64,000 nt of DNA, taken from assembly GCF_024055715.1 (NCBI RefSeq), contig NZ_JAMXMV010000010.1, positions 1 to 64,000 on the forward strand, read 5' to 3'. The notes beneath the pieces were generated by a model. It did not search any database and was not told the origin of the DNA. It saw only the letters and a program-made list of their open reading frames with translations. Positions 43,766-52,521 of the stretch are shown here, piece by piece. The first letter of the stretch is position 1; the number at the start of each line of letters is the position of its first letter. The position numbers and the translations under genes are program-made. Origin of the DNA: Actinoallomurus soli. GTDB lineage: Bacteria > Actinomycetota > Actinomycetes > Streptosporangiales > Streptosporangiaceae.

Positions 43766-44983
43766 TCAGAAGGCGCCGGTGCCGTTCGGGGTGCCCAGGC
43801 CGGTGGGGCCGTCCCAGCCGGTGCGGGCGTTGCACCACTGCGACGTGCTGCAGCTCCCGTTGCTGCCCGAGGTCACGTCGAACAGCGAGCCGGAGTGGGT
43901 GTAGGGGTAGTTGTTGTCGATGCTCGCGGCGTTGCCGGCCAGGCCGTACACGCCGGCGATGATCGGCGCGGCGACGCTGGTGCCGCCGAAGACCATCCAG
44001 CCGCTCTGGCCCTGGTAGGAGGTGCTGTCGTAGACGGCGACGCCGGTGCTCGGGTCGGCGACCGCGGAGACGTCGGCGACGGCGCGGCGGGAGCAGCCGG
44101 TTCCGAAGCTCGACTGGCCGGACAGGGCGGTGTTGTAGGACGAGCAGCCGCTGCCCGCGCCGCTCCAGGCGGTCTCGGTCCAGCCGCGGCTGTTGCTCGC
44201 GGTCCTCAGCGAGGTGCCGCCGACGGCGGTGACGTAGTGCGAGGACGCCGGGTACTCGACGCCGTAGCCGCTGTCACCGGAGCTGACGGTGATCGCCTTG
44301 CCGGGGTGGTTGTAGTAGGAGCCGTAGCTGGAGTCCGACGCGTCGGAGCCGCCGTAGCTGTTGCTGATGACGTTGGCGAGGCGGGCCGCGGTGTTCTCGG
44401 CGGTGCCGAGGTTGGCGAACGACGCGGAGCTCGCCTCGATGAGCACGATCTTGCAGTTGGGGCAGACCGCGGAGACCATGTCGAGGTCGAGGGAGATCTC
44501 CTGCGCCCAGCCGCCGTCCGTCTTCGGGTAGGACGTGCCGCCGTTCTGGTCGACCTTCTTGAAGCAGCCGTTGGCGGTGGTGCAGGCCGGGAGCCCGTAC
44601 TGGCTGCGGTAGACGCCCAGGTCGGCCTCCGCGGTGGGGGCGTTGTAGGCGTCGACGATGGCGACGGTCTGGCCGGAGCCGCCGCTGGTCGACAGCTTGT
44701 AGGCGCTCTGCAGGTTGGCCGGCGACAGGCCGGACGGGGCCGCGGCCGCGGCGCGGACGGTGGCCTCGCTGGTGGCGACGTCGTCGCGGACGAGGGCGTT
44801 GCAGCTGGCGCGGCCGGCTCGCGGCGTCGAGCAGGCGTGGTGGAACGGGTGCTGGACCGCCGAGGCCGCGGGCGCGGCCGCGCTCGTGGCGGCGGTCGGG
44901 CTTGCGGAGGCGGGGCCGGACAGGAAGGGAACCAGGGCGAGGATCAGCCCACCCACGAGGGTCCCGGTGACGCGTCGTCGCAT
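43766..44983 (-). CDS. Secreted S53 (sedolisin) serine-carboxyl protease
   Basis: 405 aa from ATG 44983, with AAGGAG just upstream. The signal peptide ends at PASASPTA. The catalytic Glu and Asp are in WAQEISLDLDMV, the oxyanion Asp in VSSGDSGYG, and the nucleophile in FGGTSVAAPI. The C-terminal calcium site uses LFDVTSG and GWDGPTGLGTPNG. Only about 60 residues lie between the signal and the catalytic core, far shorter than the usual 180-200-residue propeptide. It should degrade extracellular protein, perhaps at acid pH. Confidence 0.93.
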   Translation of the reverse strand: MRRRVTGTLVGGLILALVPFLSGPASASPTAATSAAAPAASAVQHPFHHACSTPRAGRASCNALVRDDVATSEATVRAAAAAPSGLSPANLQSAYKLSTSGGSGQTVAIVDAYNAPTAEADLGVYRSQYGLPACTTANGCFKKVDQNGGTSYPKTDGGWAQEISLDLDMVSAVCPNCKIVLIEASSASFANLGTAENTAARLANVISNSYGGSDASDSSYGSYYNHPGKAITVSSGDSGYGVEYPASSHYVTAVGGTSLRTASNSRGWTETAWSGAGSGCSSYNTALSGQSSFGTGCSRRAVADVSAVADPSTGVAVYDSTSYQGQSGWMVFGGTSVAAPIIAGVYGLAGNAASIDNNYPYTHSGSLFDVTSGSNGSCSTSQWCNARTGWDGPTGLGTPNGTGAF

Positions 44984-45177
44984 GTGCTCTCCTTGGAGCG
45001 GCGGGGGGATACGACGGTCGAATCTTTACATTCACCCCAAGGACACCAAAAGACCCTAATTTCGTGGCATTTTCAGCAACAACTGCCAAAAAAGTAAAGT
45101 CCGCTGACAGCCGAGTGCCAGGCAGATGCCCCTGACTGCGGCAGTCAAGGACAAGACAGTAAAGCCTTGGCAAAGAC
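44984..45177 (-). promoter_or_regulatory. AT-rich promoter/leader region of the sedolisin gene
   Basis: Between 45020 and 45170 GC drops well below the window average, with A/T runs such as AAAAAAGTAAAG and CTAATTTCG. The drop fits a strong or regulated promoter for the secreted protease. I cannot assign -35/-10 hexamers with confidence. Confidence 0.4.
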
Positions 45178-45222
45178 GGAGGCCGGGGCGGATCCACGCA
45201 ACGACCACGCCCCGGAGCCTCG
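45178..45222 (-). terminator. Possible terminator past the RidA gene
   Basis: GGAGGC-CGGGGCG pairs with CGCCCCG-GAGCCTC over a 17-base loop, starting six bases beyond the RidA stop on the minus strand. Confidence 0.5.
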
Positions 45223-45227
45223 GCGCC

Positions 45228-45623
45228 TCAGACGATCGCGGTCACCTCGACCTCGAGCAGCGCCCCGGGAACGAACAGCCGGGAGACCTCGACGGTCGTG
45301 CTGGTCGGAGGCGCGCCGCCGAACCGCGGCCCCCGCACCTCCGCGTACTCGCCGATCCGGTCCAGGTCGGTGAGGAACGTCCGGATGTTCACCACGTCGC
45401 CGAGCGTCGCGCCGTGCGCCGCCAGGATCTTCTCGATCGTGTCCAGCACGAACGCGGACTGGGCTCTCATGTCGTTCTCACCGACGAGCCTGCCCTCGGC
45501 GTCGATCGCCACCTGGCCGGACAGGACGAGCATCGTCCGGTCGCCGAGCTCGATCCGGGCCACGTGGGAGTACCGCCCCGCCGGCGGCGCCGGGACGGTG
45601 GCGGGGTTGTCGAAGGTCGTCAC
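45228..45623 (-). CDS. RidA-family (YjgF/UK114) protein
   Basis: 131 aa from GTG 45623, overlapping the dehydrogenase stop (GTGA). Motifs LVLSGQVAIDAEGRLVG and VVNIRTFLTDLDRIGEYAEV are typical of RidA-like enamine/imine deaminases. The conserved Arg in NIRTF binds carboxylates; the C-terminal Glu in LEVEVTAIV is present, as in the catalytic subfamily. With the adjacent dehydrogenase it may deal with reactive imine intermediates of an amino or hydroxy acid pathway. Confidence 0.9.
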   Translation of the reverse strand: MTTFDNPATVPAPPAGRYSHVARIELGDRTMLVLSGQVAIDAEGRLVGENDMRAQSAFVLDTIEKILAAHGATLGDVVNIRTFLTDLDRIGEYAEVRGPRFGGAPPTSTTVEVSRLFVPGALLEVEVTAIV

Positions 45624-46381
45624 GTCAGTACCTCTCTCAGGTCGGCCTCCTGGTCGGAGGCGTGCAGCAGCCTGTCCCGTACGGCCTCGAGCAGCGGGGA
45701 CGCCGCGACGTCCAGCGCCAGCCCGACGTCCTTGGCGGCGAGCCGCAGCGGGAAGTCGGCCCCCTCGGCGCGGAGCCGGGCGACGGCCCCGGCGAGAGGT
45801 CCGTCGGCGAGGAGGTCGAGCGGGTCGGGGACGCCCAGCCGGACGCCGAGCCGGGTCAGGTCCGCGGCCAGCGTCACGGCTCCGACCGCGGCGTTGATCA
45901 GCAGGACCTTCCGCGCGGCGCCCGCTCCGAGCGCGCCGCACCGTACGACGGTGCCGAAGACGGCGAGGACGTCGGCGACCCGGTCGACGTCGCCGCCCGC
46001 GAGCACGGTCAGGCTGCCGTCGGCGGCGCGGTCGACGCCGCCCATCACCGGCGCGTCGACCACGGCGGGCACACGCTCGGCCAGGGCCCGCACCGGTGCG
46101 GGCCCGACGGTGGACATGTCGATCAGGCAGGAGCCGGGCCGCATCGCCGGGGCGATCTGCGCGGCCACCGCGTCGAGTGCCGAGGCGTCCGCCAGCATCG
46201 TGATCACGATGTCGGCGGCGCGGACGGCCTCGGCGGGCGTCGCGGCGACGGCGGCTCCGGCCGCGCCCAGCGGCGCGGCGCGTTCGGCGGTGCGGTTCCA
46301 GACGGTCAGGTCGTGCCCGGCGGCCAGCAGCCGCCGGGCGAGGGGCGCTCCCATGCGCCCGAGTCCGAGGAAGGCGATCAC
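45620..46381 (-). CDS. NAD(P)-dependent beta-hydroxyacid dehydrogenase
   Basis: 253 aa from GTG 46381. The N-terminal Rossmann motif is IAFLGLGRMGAPLARRLL, and residues around LIDMSTVGPAPV and VDAPVMGGVDRAADGSLTVL match 3-hydroxyisobutyrate/tartronate dehydrogenases. The catalytic-lysine region is ARKVLLINAAVG. It oxidises a beta-hydroxy acid with NAD(P). It overlaps the RidA gene and diverges from a LysR regulator across 79 bp with two inverted repeats, so LysR control is probable. Confidence 0.9.
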   Translation of the reverse strand: MIAFLGLGRMGAPLARRLLAAGHDLTVWNRTAERAAPLGAAGAAVAATPAEAVRAADIVITMLADASALDAVAAQIAPAMRPGSCLIDMSTVGPAPVRALAERVPAVVDAPVMGGVDRAADGSLTVLAGGDVDRVADVLAVFGTVVRCGALGAGAARKVLLINAAVGAVTLAADLTRLGVRLGVPDPLDLLADGPLAGAVARLRAEGADFPLRLAAKDVGLALDVAASPLLEAVRDRLLHASDQEADLREVLT

Positions 46382-46417
46382 GGGAAAGACGGTAGGAGCC
46401 GGACAGGCATTCCACCA

Positions 46418-46442
46418 GCGAATGTTTCGCATGGTTCCCATG
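46418..46442. promoter_or_regulatory. Two abutting inverted repeats, putative LysR operator
   Basis: GCGAA-TGT-TTCGC (46418-46430) directly joins CATGG-TTC-CCATG (46430-46442). They lie midway between the divergent dehydrogenase and LysR genes, where LysR proteins usually bind to regulate both. Confidence 0.5.
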
Positions 46443-46460
46443 CGGACCTAGCATGAACGG

Positions 46461-47381
46461 ATGGACACCGCTCTGCTCGAGGTCTTCCAGGAGGTCGCCC
46501 GCCGGGGGTCGTTCACCGGCGCGGCGGAGGCGCTCGGCTATACCCAGTCGGCGGTCTCCCGGCAGATCTCCACGCTGGAGGGCCAGGTCGGCGCGGCCCT
46601 GTTCGATCGTCTGCCCCGCGGGGTCCGCCTCACGGAGGAGGGCCGGTGCCTGCTGCCGCACGCCTCGGCGATCACCGACCGGCTCCGGACCGCCCGGGGC
46701 GATCTGCGCGCCCTGCGGGACCTGGCGGCCGGCCGGCTGCGGGTGGGGGCGTTCGCCACCGCCGACGCCGCGCTCGTGCCGCAGGCGATGGCGGCGTTCC
46801 GCGCCGCGCACCCCAGGGTCTCGGTGTCGCTGGTCGAGGGCCTGACCCGCCGGCTCCTGGCGCGGCTCGGCGCGGGGGAACTGGACCTGGCCATCGTGGC
46901 GGCGGACGATTCCGGGGAGTTCGAGGGCCTGCGCCTGCGTCACCTGCTCGACGATCCGATGTTCGTGGCCGTGCACCCGGACCATCGCCTGGCCCGGCGC
47001 GAGGAGGTACGGCTCGCCGAGTTGGCGGACGAGGACTGGATCGCGGGCCGTTCCCGCCCCGAGGAGACGTTGATGAGCGCGGCGCCGCAGCCGGGGTTCC
47101 GGCCGCGGATCACGTATGTCGTCGGCGAGTGGATCGCCAAGCAGGGCCTCGTCGCGGCGGGCCTGGGCGTGACGCTCATCCCGTCGCTCGCCGCGGGCAC
47201 GGCCCGGCCGGACATCGTCCTGGTGCCGCTGCATCCCGATGACGCTCCGGTGCGCCGGGTGTACGCCGCGACGCCCGCGGGCGTGACGGCCCCGCCCGCG
47301 CTGACGGCGTTCCTCGGCCTTCTCGAGGAGGGGGTCGTACGGCTCCGCGAGCGCACCACACGCGCGGAGCGACCCGCCTGA
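46461..47381 (+). CDS. LysR-family transcriptional regulator
   Basis: 306 aa. The N-terminal winged helix is LEVFQEVARRGSFTGAAEAL followed by GYTQSAVSRQIS, and the effector domain (about 90-295) shows LRVGAFATADAALVP at its start and GLGVTLIPSLAAG near the end. It should be a tetrameric activator of the divergent dehydrogenase-ridA pair, responding to a pathway metabolite. The region between the genes has the two inverted repeats. Confidence 0.94.
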   Translation: MDTALLEVFQEVARRGSFTGAAEALGYTQSAVSRQISTLEGQVGAALFDRLPRGVRLTEEGRCLLPHASAITDRLRTARGDLRALRDLAAGRLRVGAFATADAALVPQAMAAFRAAHPRVSVSLVEGLTRRLLARLGAGELDLAIVAADDSGEFEGLRLRHLLDDPMFVAVHPDHRLARREEVRLAELADEDWIAGRSRPEETLMSAAPQPGFRPRITYVVGEWIAKQGLVAAGLGVTLIPSLAAGTARPDIVLVPLHPDDAPVRRVYAATPAGVTAPPALTAFLGLLEEGVVRLRERTTRAERPA

Positions 47382-47410
47382 CCTCGCCACCGGCCAGGGA
47401 TTCCCCCTAC

Positions 47411-47686
47411 ATGATCGGCCGACGAGGGGAGCTAACCGGGCCGCTCAAGGCGTTCCTCGACCGGGTGCCGCCCCTGACCGGCGTGACGGCGCTGCCGCCG
47501 CCGGCGATGGGCTCGCCACGGCACGCGCTCGCGGTCGAGGTGCACCTGCGGCCCCTGCTCGTCATGCTCGTCGTCCTCGGCGCGACCGCCCCGACGCCGG
47601 GGCCGGCCGCGGTGGAGGCCGACATCGCACGTCTCGACGCGGTCCTGGCCGCCTGGGCCGTACGGCTCCCCGAAGCCGTACGGTGA
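47411..47686 (+). pseudogene. 5'-truncated NADPH-dependent FMN reductase remnant
   Basis: 91 codons that read as the C-terminal half of a flavodoxin-like NADPH:FMN reductase: GELTGPLKAFLDRVP, then MGSPRHALAVEVHLRPLL and ADIARLDAVLAAWA. The N-terminal half with the FMN phosphate loop is missing; only 29 bp separate this frame from the LysR stop. A deletion next to lysR has probably removed it. It could still be expressed as a small protein, but would not bind FMN. Confidence 0.6.
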
Positions 47687-47726
47687 TCCCGACCGCGGCC
47701 CGACCAGCCGGGACGCATCGACCGCG

Positions 47727-47741
47727 ACTTTCACTGAAAGT
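47727..47741. promoter_or_regulatory. Short palindrome upstream of the MEDS operon
   Basis: ACTTTC-ACT-GAAAGT, a perfect six-base-arm inverted repeat about 95 bp before the MEDS gene, followed by GTTTCAAC. It may be an operator for the MEDS regulator pair. Confidence 0.3.
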
Positions 47742-47835
47742 TTCAACGACAGCGGTCGGCGTGAAACCGTCGTCACGCTGTGTCGTTCGCCGTATGGTAG
47801 AGGCCACCTGCCGACGTCGATGCGGGAGGAGGCCC

Positions 47836-48711
47836 ATGGAGTCCTGGTTCACCCGAAGATCCGTCGGAGAGCTGCTTCCCGGAGACCACGCCTGGCTCTC
47901 CTACCACGGCCGGGAGGAGCACGACCACGTCATCGGCGCCTTCCTGCGCGACGGGCTGGCCGGCGCCGACAAGGTCATCTACATCGCCGACGACGGCCGC
48001 GCCGAGCTGCCCGATCTGCGGTCGCGCTACCGGCTGGAGCCCGAGACGTACCTGCGCAGCGGGCAGCTGGCGATCCTGCCGCAGGAGGAGACCTGCCTGA
48101 CCCGTGGGGTGTTCGACCCGGCGCGCATGACGACGACACTGCGGGAGGTCCTCGACCGGGCGGAGACGGAGCGGTTCCGCGGCGTCCGGGTCACCGTCGA
48201 CATGACGTCGGCGTTCCGGCGGGGAAGCGGGCGCGACGGCGTCCTGGAGTGCGAGGCACGGGTGGAGGCGGCGATCTCTCCGAGCACGATGGCGATGGCG
48301 ATCTGCCAGGTCGACGCCCGGTCCTGCACGACCGAGGAGCTCATCGCGCTGAAGGAGAGGCATGAGGTGCTCGTTGGCGCCGATCCCTACTTCGACGACG
48401 GGGTGCTGAGCATCACCCCGACCTTCCACCCCCGTGGTCTCCGGCTCAGCGGCGAGCTGGACGGCGCGCGGCACGCCGTGTTCGCCGAGTCGCTGCGGAA
48501 GGTCGTCGATCGGGGCGGCGAGGTCCACCTGGACCTCGCCGGCCTGCGCTTCATCGACCTCGGCGCGCTCAGCATGATGGCCGGCGCGGCGATGCACCTC
48601 GACGCGCGGGTGGTCCTCGACAATCCCTCCAATGAACTGGCGGACGTCGTCGAGCTGGTCAGCAGCCGGCTGCTGCCCTGGCTGGAGATCGGCGACGGTG
48701 AGGCCCGATGA
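47836..48711 (+). CDS. MEDS-STAS regulatory protein
   Basis: 291 aa from ATG 47836 with GGGAGGAGG five bases upstream. The N-terminal MEDS domain (about 10-180; LLPGDHAWLSYHGREEHDHV) is linked to a C-terminal STAS anti-anti-sigma domain (about 200-285; GEVHLDLAGLRFIDLGALSM, with Asp/Leu/Gly rather than the usual DSSG serine site). MEDS domains occur with stress- and sigma-regulating proteins and may bind small ligands. It overlaps the next MEDS gene by ATGA, so the two are made together. Confidence 0.88.
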   Translation: MESWFTRRSVGELLPGDHAWLSYHGREEHDHVIGAFLRDGLAGADKVIYIADDGRAELPDLRSRYRLEPETYLRSGQLAILPQEETCLTRGVFDPARMTTTLREVLDRAETERFRGVRVTVDMTSAFRRGSGRDGVLECEARVEAAISPSTMAMAICQVDARSCTTEELIALKERHEVLVGADPYFDDGVLSITPTFHPRGLRLSGELDGARHAVFAESLRKVVDRGGEVHLDLAGLRFIDLGALSMMAGAAMHLDARVVLDNPSNELADVVELVSSRLLPWLEIGDGEAR

Positions 48712-49631
48712 CGCGACTCATCCACCAGGTCCTGATGTACGACAACGAGAAGGACATCCTGGACACGGTCGTGCCCTTCCTCCAGGAGGGTCTGGGCGCG
48801 GGTGAGGCCGTGCTGACCGTCGGCACGGCCCCGAACCTGTCCTGCCTGCGACAGGCCCTGGGCACCGACTCCGACGCCGTCGAGTTCGCCGACTCGGCGT
48901 CCTGGTACGTCCAGCCGACGCGCACCATCGCCAACTACAGCTCCTTCATCGCCGAGAACGCCACCGCCCGGATCAGGGTGGTCGCCGAGCCGGGCTGGGA
49001 GACCGGCACGCCCGCGCAGATCTCCGAGTGGACGCGGTACGAGTCCATCATCAACGAGGCGTTCGCCGACATCAGCGCCTCGGTGCTGTGCCTGTACGAC
49101 CGGCGCACCACCCACCCCGGCCTGCTGGACGGGGCGCTGCGCACCCATCCCGAGATCGTCGAGGGCGCCTGTCCGCGCTGCAACGACGCCTACCTCGACC
49201 CGGCGGCCGTCTGCGCGAGCGTCGACCGCGATCCCCTGCCGCCCCCGCCGCCCGGCGCCGTGCGCCTGCCGATCGACGATGACGACCTGAGCGCGTTGCG
49301 CTCCTTCCTCGCCGGGCACGCCCGCCATCACGGCATGTCCCGCCCCCGGGTGAACGATCTGCTGGTCGCGACGACGGAGGTGGCCACCAACGCCATCCGG
49401 CACGGCCGGTCGCCGATCGGCTGCCAGATGTGGCGGGAGGACGACGACCTGATCGTCCAGGTGACCGACGCGGGCCACTGGCAGCCCGACCCCGTCCCCG
49501 GTTTCGTCCCGCCCGATCCCGGGTCACTGTCGGGTTTCGGGCTGTGGGGTGTGCGGATGCTGTGCGCTCTCGTCCAGTTGCGCACCGGCCCGGCCGGAAC
49601 GACGGTCCGGCTGCACGTCCCCTGCCGTTAG
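48708..49631 (+). CDS. MEDS-HATPase anti-sigma-type kinase (RsbA-like)
   Basis: 307 aa. The MEDS domain occupies about 1-165 and ends near CPRCNDAYLDP. A Pro-rich linker leads to an RsbW-type HATPase domain (about 185-305) with TTEVATNAIRHG (N box), VTDAGHW (G1 box) and GFGLWGVRMLC (G2). Such proteins phosphorylate or bind STAS antagonists. The STAS protein translated just before it is the natural partner, although its serine site is altered. Confidence 0.9.
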   Translation: MTRLIHQVLMYDNEKDILDTVVPFLQEGLGAGEAVLTVGTAPNLSCLRQALGTDSDAVEFADSASWYVQPTRTIANYSSFIAENATARIRVVAEPGWETGTPAQISEWTRYESIINEAFADISASVLCLYDRRTTHPGLLDGALRTHPEIVEGACPRCNDAYLDPAAVCASVDRDPLPPPPPGAVRLPIDDDDLSALRSFLAGHARHHGMSRPRVNDLLVATTEVATNAIRHGRSPIGCQMWREDDDLIVQVTDAGHWQPDPVPGFVPPDPGSLSGFGLWGVRMLCALVQLRTGPAGTTVRLHVPCR

Positions 49632-49656
49632 GGCGCGTCCCGGGTGGGAGACGGCC

Positions 49657-50070
49657 CTAGCCGAGAGCCGCGACGAACCGCTCCGCGTCCTCCCGGGTCA
49701 TCCCCGTCTCCGCCTGAACCAGCGCGACGGCCCCGGGGACGTCCCCGCCGTCACGCATCCGCCGGGCCCGGTCGGCGAGGCTCTCGGCGCCCTGGGCGTA
49801 CGGGCCCGGCTCGGCCAGGCGGCCGTCCTGAACCGCGTCGACGAGCTGCTTGGCCTGGACGAGCCCGAGCCCCGTCGCCTGCCGGACCTCCTTGACGGCC
49901 TGGACGTCCCGGTTCTCGGCCAGCAGGGCCCGCACCCGGTCCTGCAGCTCACCGGCCAGCGCGATCGGCGGCACCTGTCTCGGCATCGGTCGCCCCCTTC
50001 TCGATCCCGCGGCGACGCCCACCGCGGCCACGACGACGGCCACGGCGGTCACCACGAGGACAGTGATCAT
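49657..50070 (-). CDS. Membrane-anchored L7/L12 C-terminal-like domain protein
   Basis: 137 aa from ATG 50070. One membrane helix (ITVLVVTAVAVVVAAVGVAA) is followed by a basic linker and a segment VKEVRQATGLGLVQAKQLVD that matches the ribosomal L7/L12 C-terminal domain helix pair. A second, weaker copy lies at AVALVQAETGMTREDAERFV. It is not the ribosomal stalk protein. In actinomycetes such membrane versions have no known role; binding of a translation factor or a partner at the membrane is possible. It is convergent with the MEDS operon. Confidence 0.75.
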   Translation of the reverse strand: MITVLVVTAVAVVVAAVGVAAGSRRGRPMPRQVPPIALAGELQDRVRALLAENRDVQAVKEVRQATGLGLVQAKQLVDAVQDGRLAEPGPYAQGAESLADRARRMRDGGDVPGAVALVQAETGMTREDAERFVAALG

Positions 50071-50087
50071 TTGAAGATGATGCCAGA

Positions 50088-50541
<454 letters not shown>

Positions 50542-50552
<11 letters not shown>

Positions 50553-51057
50553 GAGCCGCTCCTTCCTCGGCCAGCTGCCGCCGCAGCGCCGCCATCGCCC
50601 GCGACGTGTGGCTCTTCACGGTTCCCCGGGAGATGCCGAGCGCCTCGGCGATCTCATGCTCGCTGAGATCGCACCAGAAGCGCAGGACCACGACCGCCCG
50701 CTGCTTGACCGGCAGAGTCGCGAGGACGTCGTCGAGCGGGGTTCCCGCCGCGGCGTACGTCTCGCGCGCCCCGGTCAGGCGCTCCACGTCGGACGTTCCG
50801 CCGACCGGCAGGTCGGGTCGTCTCTTGCGGCGCTTGTGGTGGTCGATGGCCAGGTTGACGAGGACCTTGCGCGCGTACGCCTCCGGCTGGTGCCCGCCGC
50901 GCAGGATCCGCGTCCATCGCCGGGCGACCCGCTCGTACGTGGTCTGGAGGAGGTCCTCGGCGAGATGGCGGTCGTAGACGAGGAACACCGCGGTGCGCAG
51001 CAGGCGACCCGCGGAGGCGATGACGAACTCGTCGAACGTGAGCTCGTCCCCACTCAC
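50542..51057 (-). CDS. SigE-family ECF RNA polymerase sigma factor
   Basis: 171 aa, GTG start. Region 2 has LLRTAVFLVYDRHLAEDLLQ with YERVARRW, and region 4 has LPVKQRAVVVLRFWCDLSEH and ALGISRGTVKSHTSRAMAAL. This is the actinobacterial SigE-like ECF group of about 170 residues. It directs transcription of an envelope or stress regulon. It is co-translated with the membrane protein that follows it and lies after the secreted Pro-rich gene on the same strand. Confidence 0.93.
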
Positions 51058-51103
51058 TCCGCGGGCCTCCTCTCGGCTCAGGATGGACAGTGTCCCGCCT
51101 GCC

Positions 51104-51640
51104 TCACTGCGCTCGGGCGCAGGAGGGGGGCAGCGGCACGGGCGTCGCCGCCGGCCGGTGCGCCGTCCGGGCGGTCGGGGCGCCCGTCGGGCGCGGCCTC
51201 GGGCTGCCCGACGGACGCGGCTTCGCGGTGACCGTCGGGCGGGGCCTCGGGGTGGCCGTCGGACAGGGCTGGGGAGGGGCCGTCTCGCAGGGCTTCGCGG
51301 TGGTCGTCGGACGGGGCACCGGCCGGGCCGTGGACGGTTCCGCGGGGCGCGGGGCCGGCCGCGCGCTGCTCACGCACGTCGGCCGCGGATGCGGCGCCGT
51401 CGGAACGGGCCGCGGTTCGCCGGGCGCGGACGGCCGGGCGGAGGGCGTCGCCGACGCGGTCGGCCGGGGCACCGGCGCCGCGGTCGGCGGCACCCGCGAG
51501 GAGTCGGCGGCGTTCCGCACCCCGTGCCCGGAACCCCCGGCGAAGGCGGCACCACCCGCCCATACACCGGCGAGCACGGCGACGGCCGCGCCGGCCCCCG
51601 CGAGGGTCATGGTGGTCCGGCGGCGTCTGCGGTCGGTCAT
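51104..51640 (-). CDS. Secreted Pro/Arg/Thr-rich repeat protein
   Basis: 178 aa from ATG 51640. A signal-like helix (TLAGAGAAVAVLAGVWAGGAAFAG) leads to a low-complexity region of PRPT/ARPS/TAKP-type repeats with two or three Cys, ending in PLPPSCARAQ. It is probably exported and unstructured. It is 46 bp upstream of the sigma-factor gene on the same strand and may be part of that unit. The repeats show a similar bias to the tail of the anti-sigma-like protein. Function unknown. Confidence 0.6.
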   Translation of the reverse strand: MTDRRRRRTTMTLAGAGAAVAVLAGVWAGGAAFAGGSGHGVRNAADSSRVPPTAAPVPRPTASATPSARPSAPGEPRPVPTAPHPRPTCVSSARPAPRPAEPSTARPVPRPTTTAKPCETAPPQPCPTATPRPRPTVTAKPRPSGSPRPRPTGAPTARTAHRPAATPVPLPPSCARAQ

Positions 51641-51743
51641 GGAAGATCCCTTCGTTTCCGTACACCCCCAACAACCCCGCCTCCGGGCCGATCGGTTGTC
51701 ACGGTCTTTGACTGAGTCGGCGCGACCGGCCACGCTTGTTCCG

Positions 51744-52478
51744 ATGGAGCCCTCCGACTTCCTCACCCGGCTGCGGGCCGAGAGCGCGCACATCGCCGCG
51801 TTCGCCGCCGACCGCGACCTCGGCGCGCCCGTTCCCACCTGCCCCGGCATGAACGTCGGCGACCTGGTCCGGCACCTCGGCAGCGTCTACCTCGCGGTGA
51901 TCGACTGGGTGCACGCGCAGAGCCGGCCCGACGACTGGGACCGGAGGCCGTCCGACGGCGACGTGATCCGCTGGTTCCGCGCCTGCGCCGCCGAGCTGCA
52001 CGACGAGCTGAGCCGCCGGCCCGTGGACGAGCCCTGCGACACGTGGTCCCCCGGCGACCGGACCATCGGGTTCTGGTGGCGGCGGATGGCCCACGAGACG
52101 ACCGTGCACCGGGTCGACGTCGAGGCGGCGTACGGCCCGATCGGCCCGGTCGACGCGGAGTTCGCCGCCGACGGCGCCGACGAGGTCCTGTCGCTCTACC
52201 TCGTCCGGCGGTTCGGCCGCCGTGACCGAGGGCGGCCCGCCTCCGTCCGTACCGTCGGGGTCGCCGCCGGATCGCGGGTGTGGCGGGTGACGATCTCCCC
52301 CACCTCTGCCGAGGTGATCTCCGAGCTCCCGGACGACGCGGACGCCGTGGTGATCGGCGACCCGGTCCCCGTCTACCTCTGGCTGTGGGGACGCCGGGGC
52401 GACGACGCGATCCGCGTGCGCGGCGACCGCGCGGCGGCGGCCGACCTCCGCGCCGCCCTGGCCGCCGCCACGGACTGA
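51744..52478 (+). CDS. Mycothiol-dependent maleylpyruvate-isomerase-family (DinB-like) protein
   Basis: 244 aa from ATG 51744. The N-terminal DinB-like bundle has PVPTCPGMNVGDLVRHLG (metal-binding His) and the second site in MAHETTVHRVDVEAAYGP. A C-terminal MDMPI domain follows with DPVPVYLWLWGR. Members are metal enzymes that use mycothiol as cofactor, supporting the actinobacterial origin. Whether this one isomerises maleylpyruvate or conjugates another substrate is not known. It diverges from the Pro-rich gene. Confidence 0.9.
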   Translation: MEPSDFLTRLRAESAHIAAFAADRDLGAPVPTCPGMNVGDLVRHLGSVYLAVIDWVHAQSRPDDWDRRPSDGDVIRWFRACAAELHDELSRRPVDEPCDTWSPGDRTIGFWWRRMAHETTVHRVDVEAAYGPIGPVDAEFAADGADEVLSLYLVRRFGRRDRGRPASVRTVGVAAGSRVWRVTISPTSAEVISELPDDADAVVIGDPVPVYLWLWGRRGDDAIRVRGDRAAAADLRAALAAATD

Positions 52479-52521
52479 GCCCGAGCCGTTAGGCCGGCGC
52501 CCCGCCGGGAATGGCTTCGGC

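Noticed and set aside
45228-47390. A 720-aa minus-strand fusion including RidA
   Set aside because: The upstream part is a shadow of the dehydrogenase and LysR genes; RidA begins at GTG 45623.
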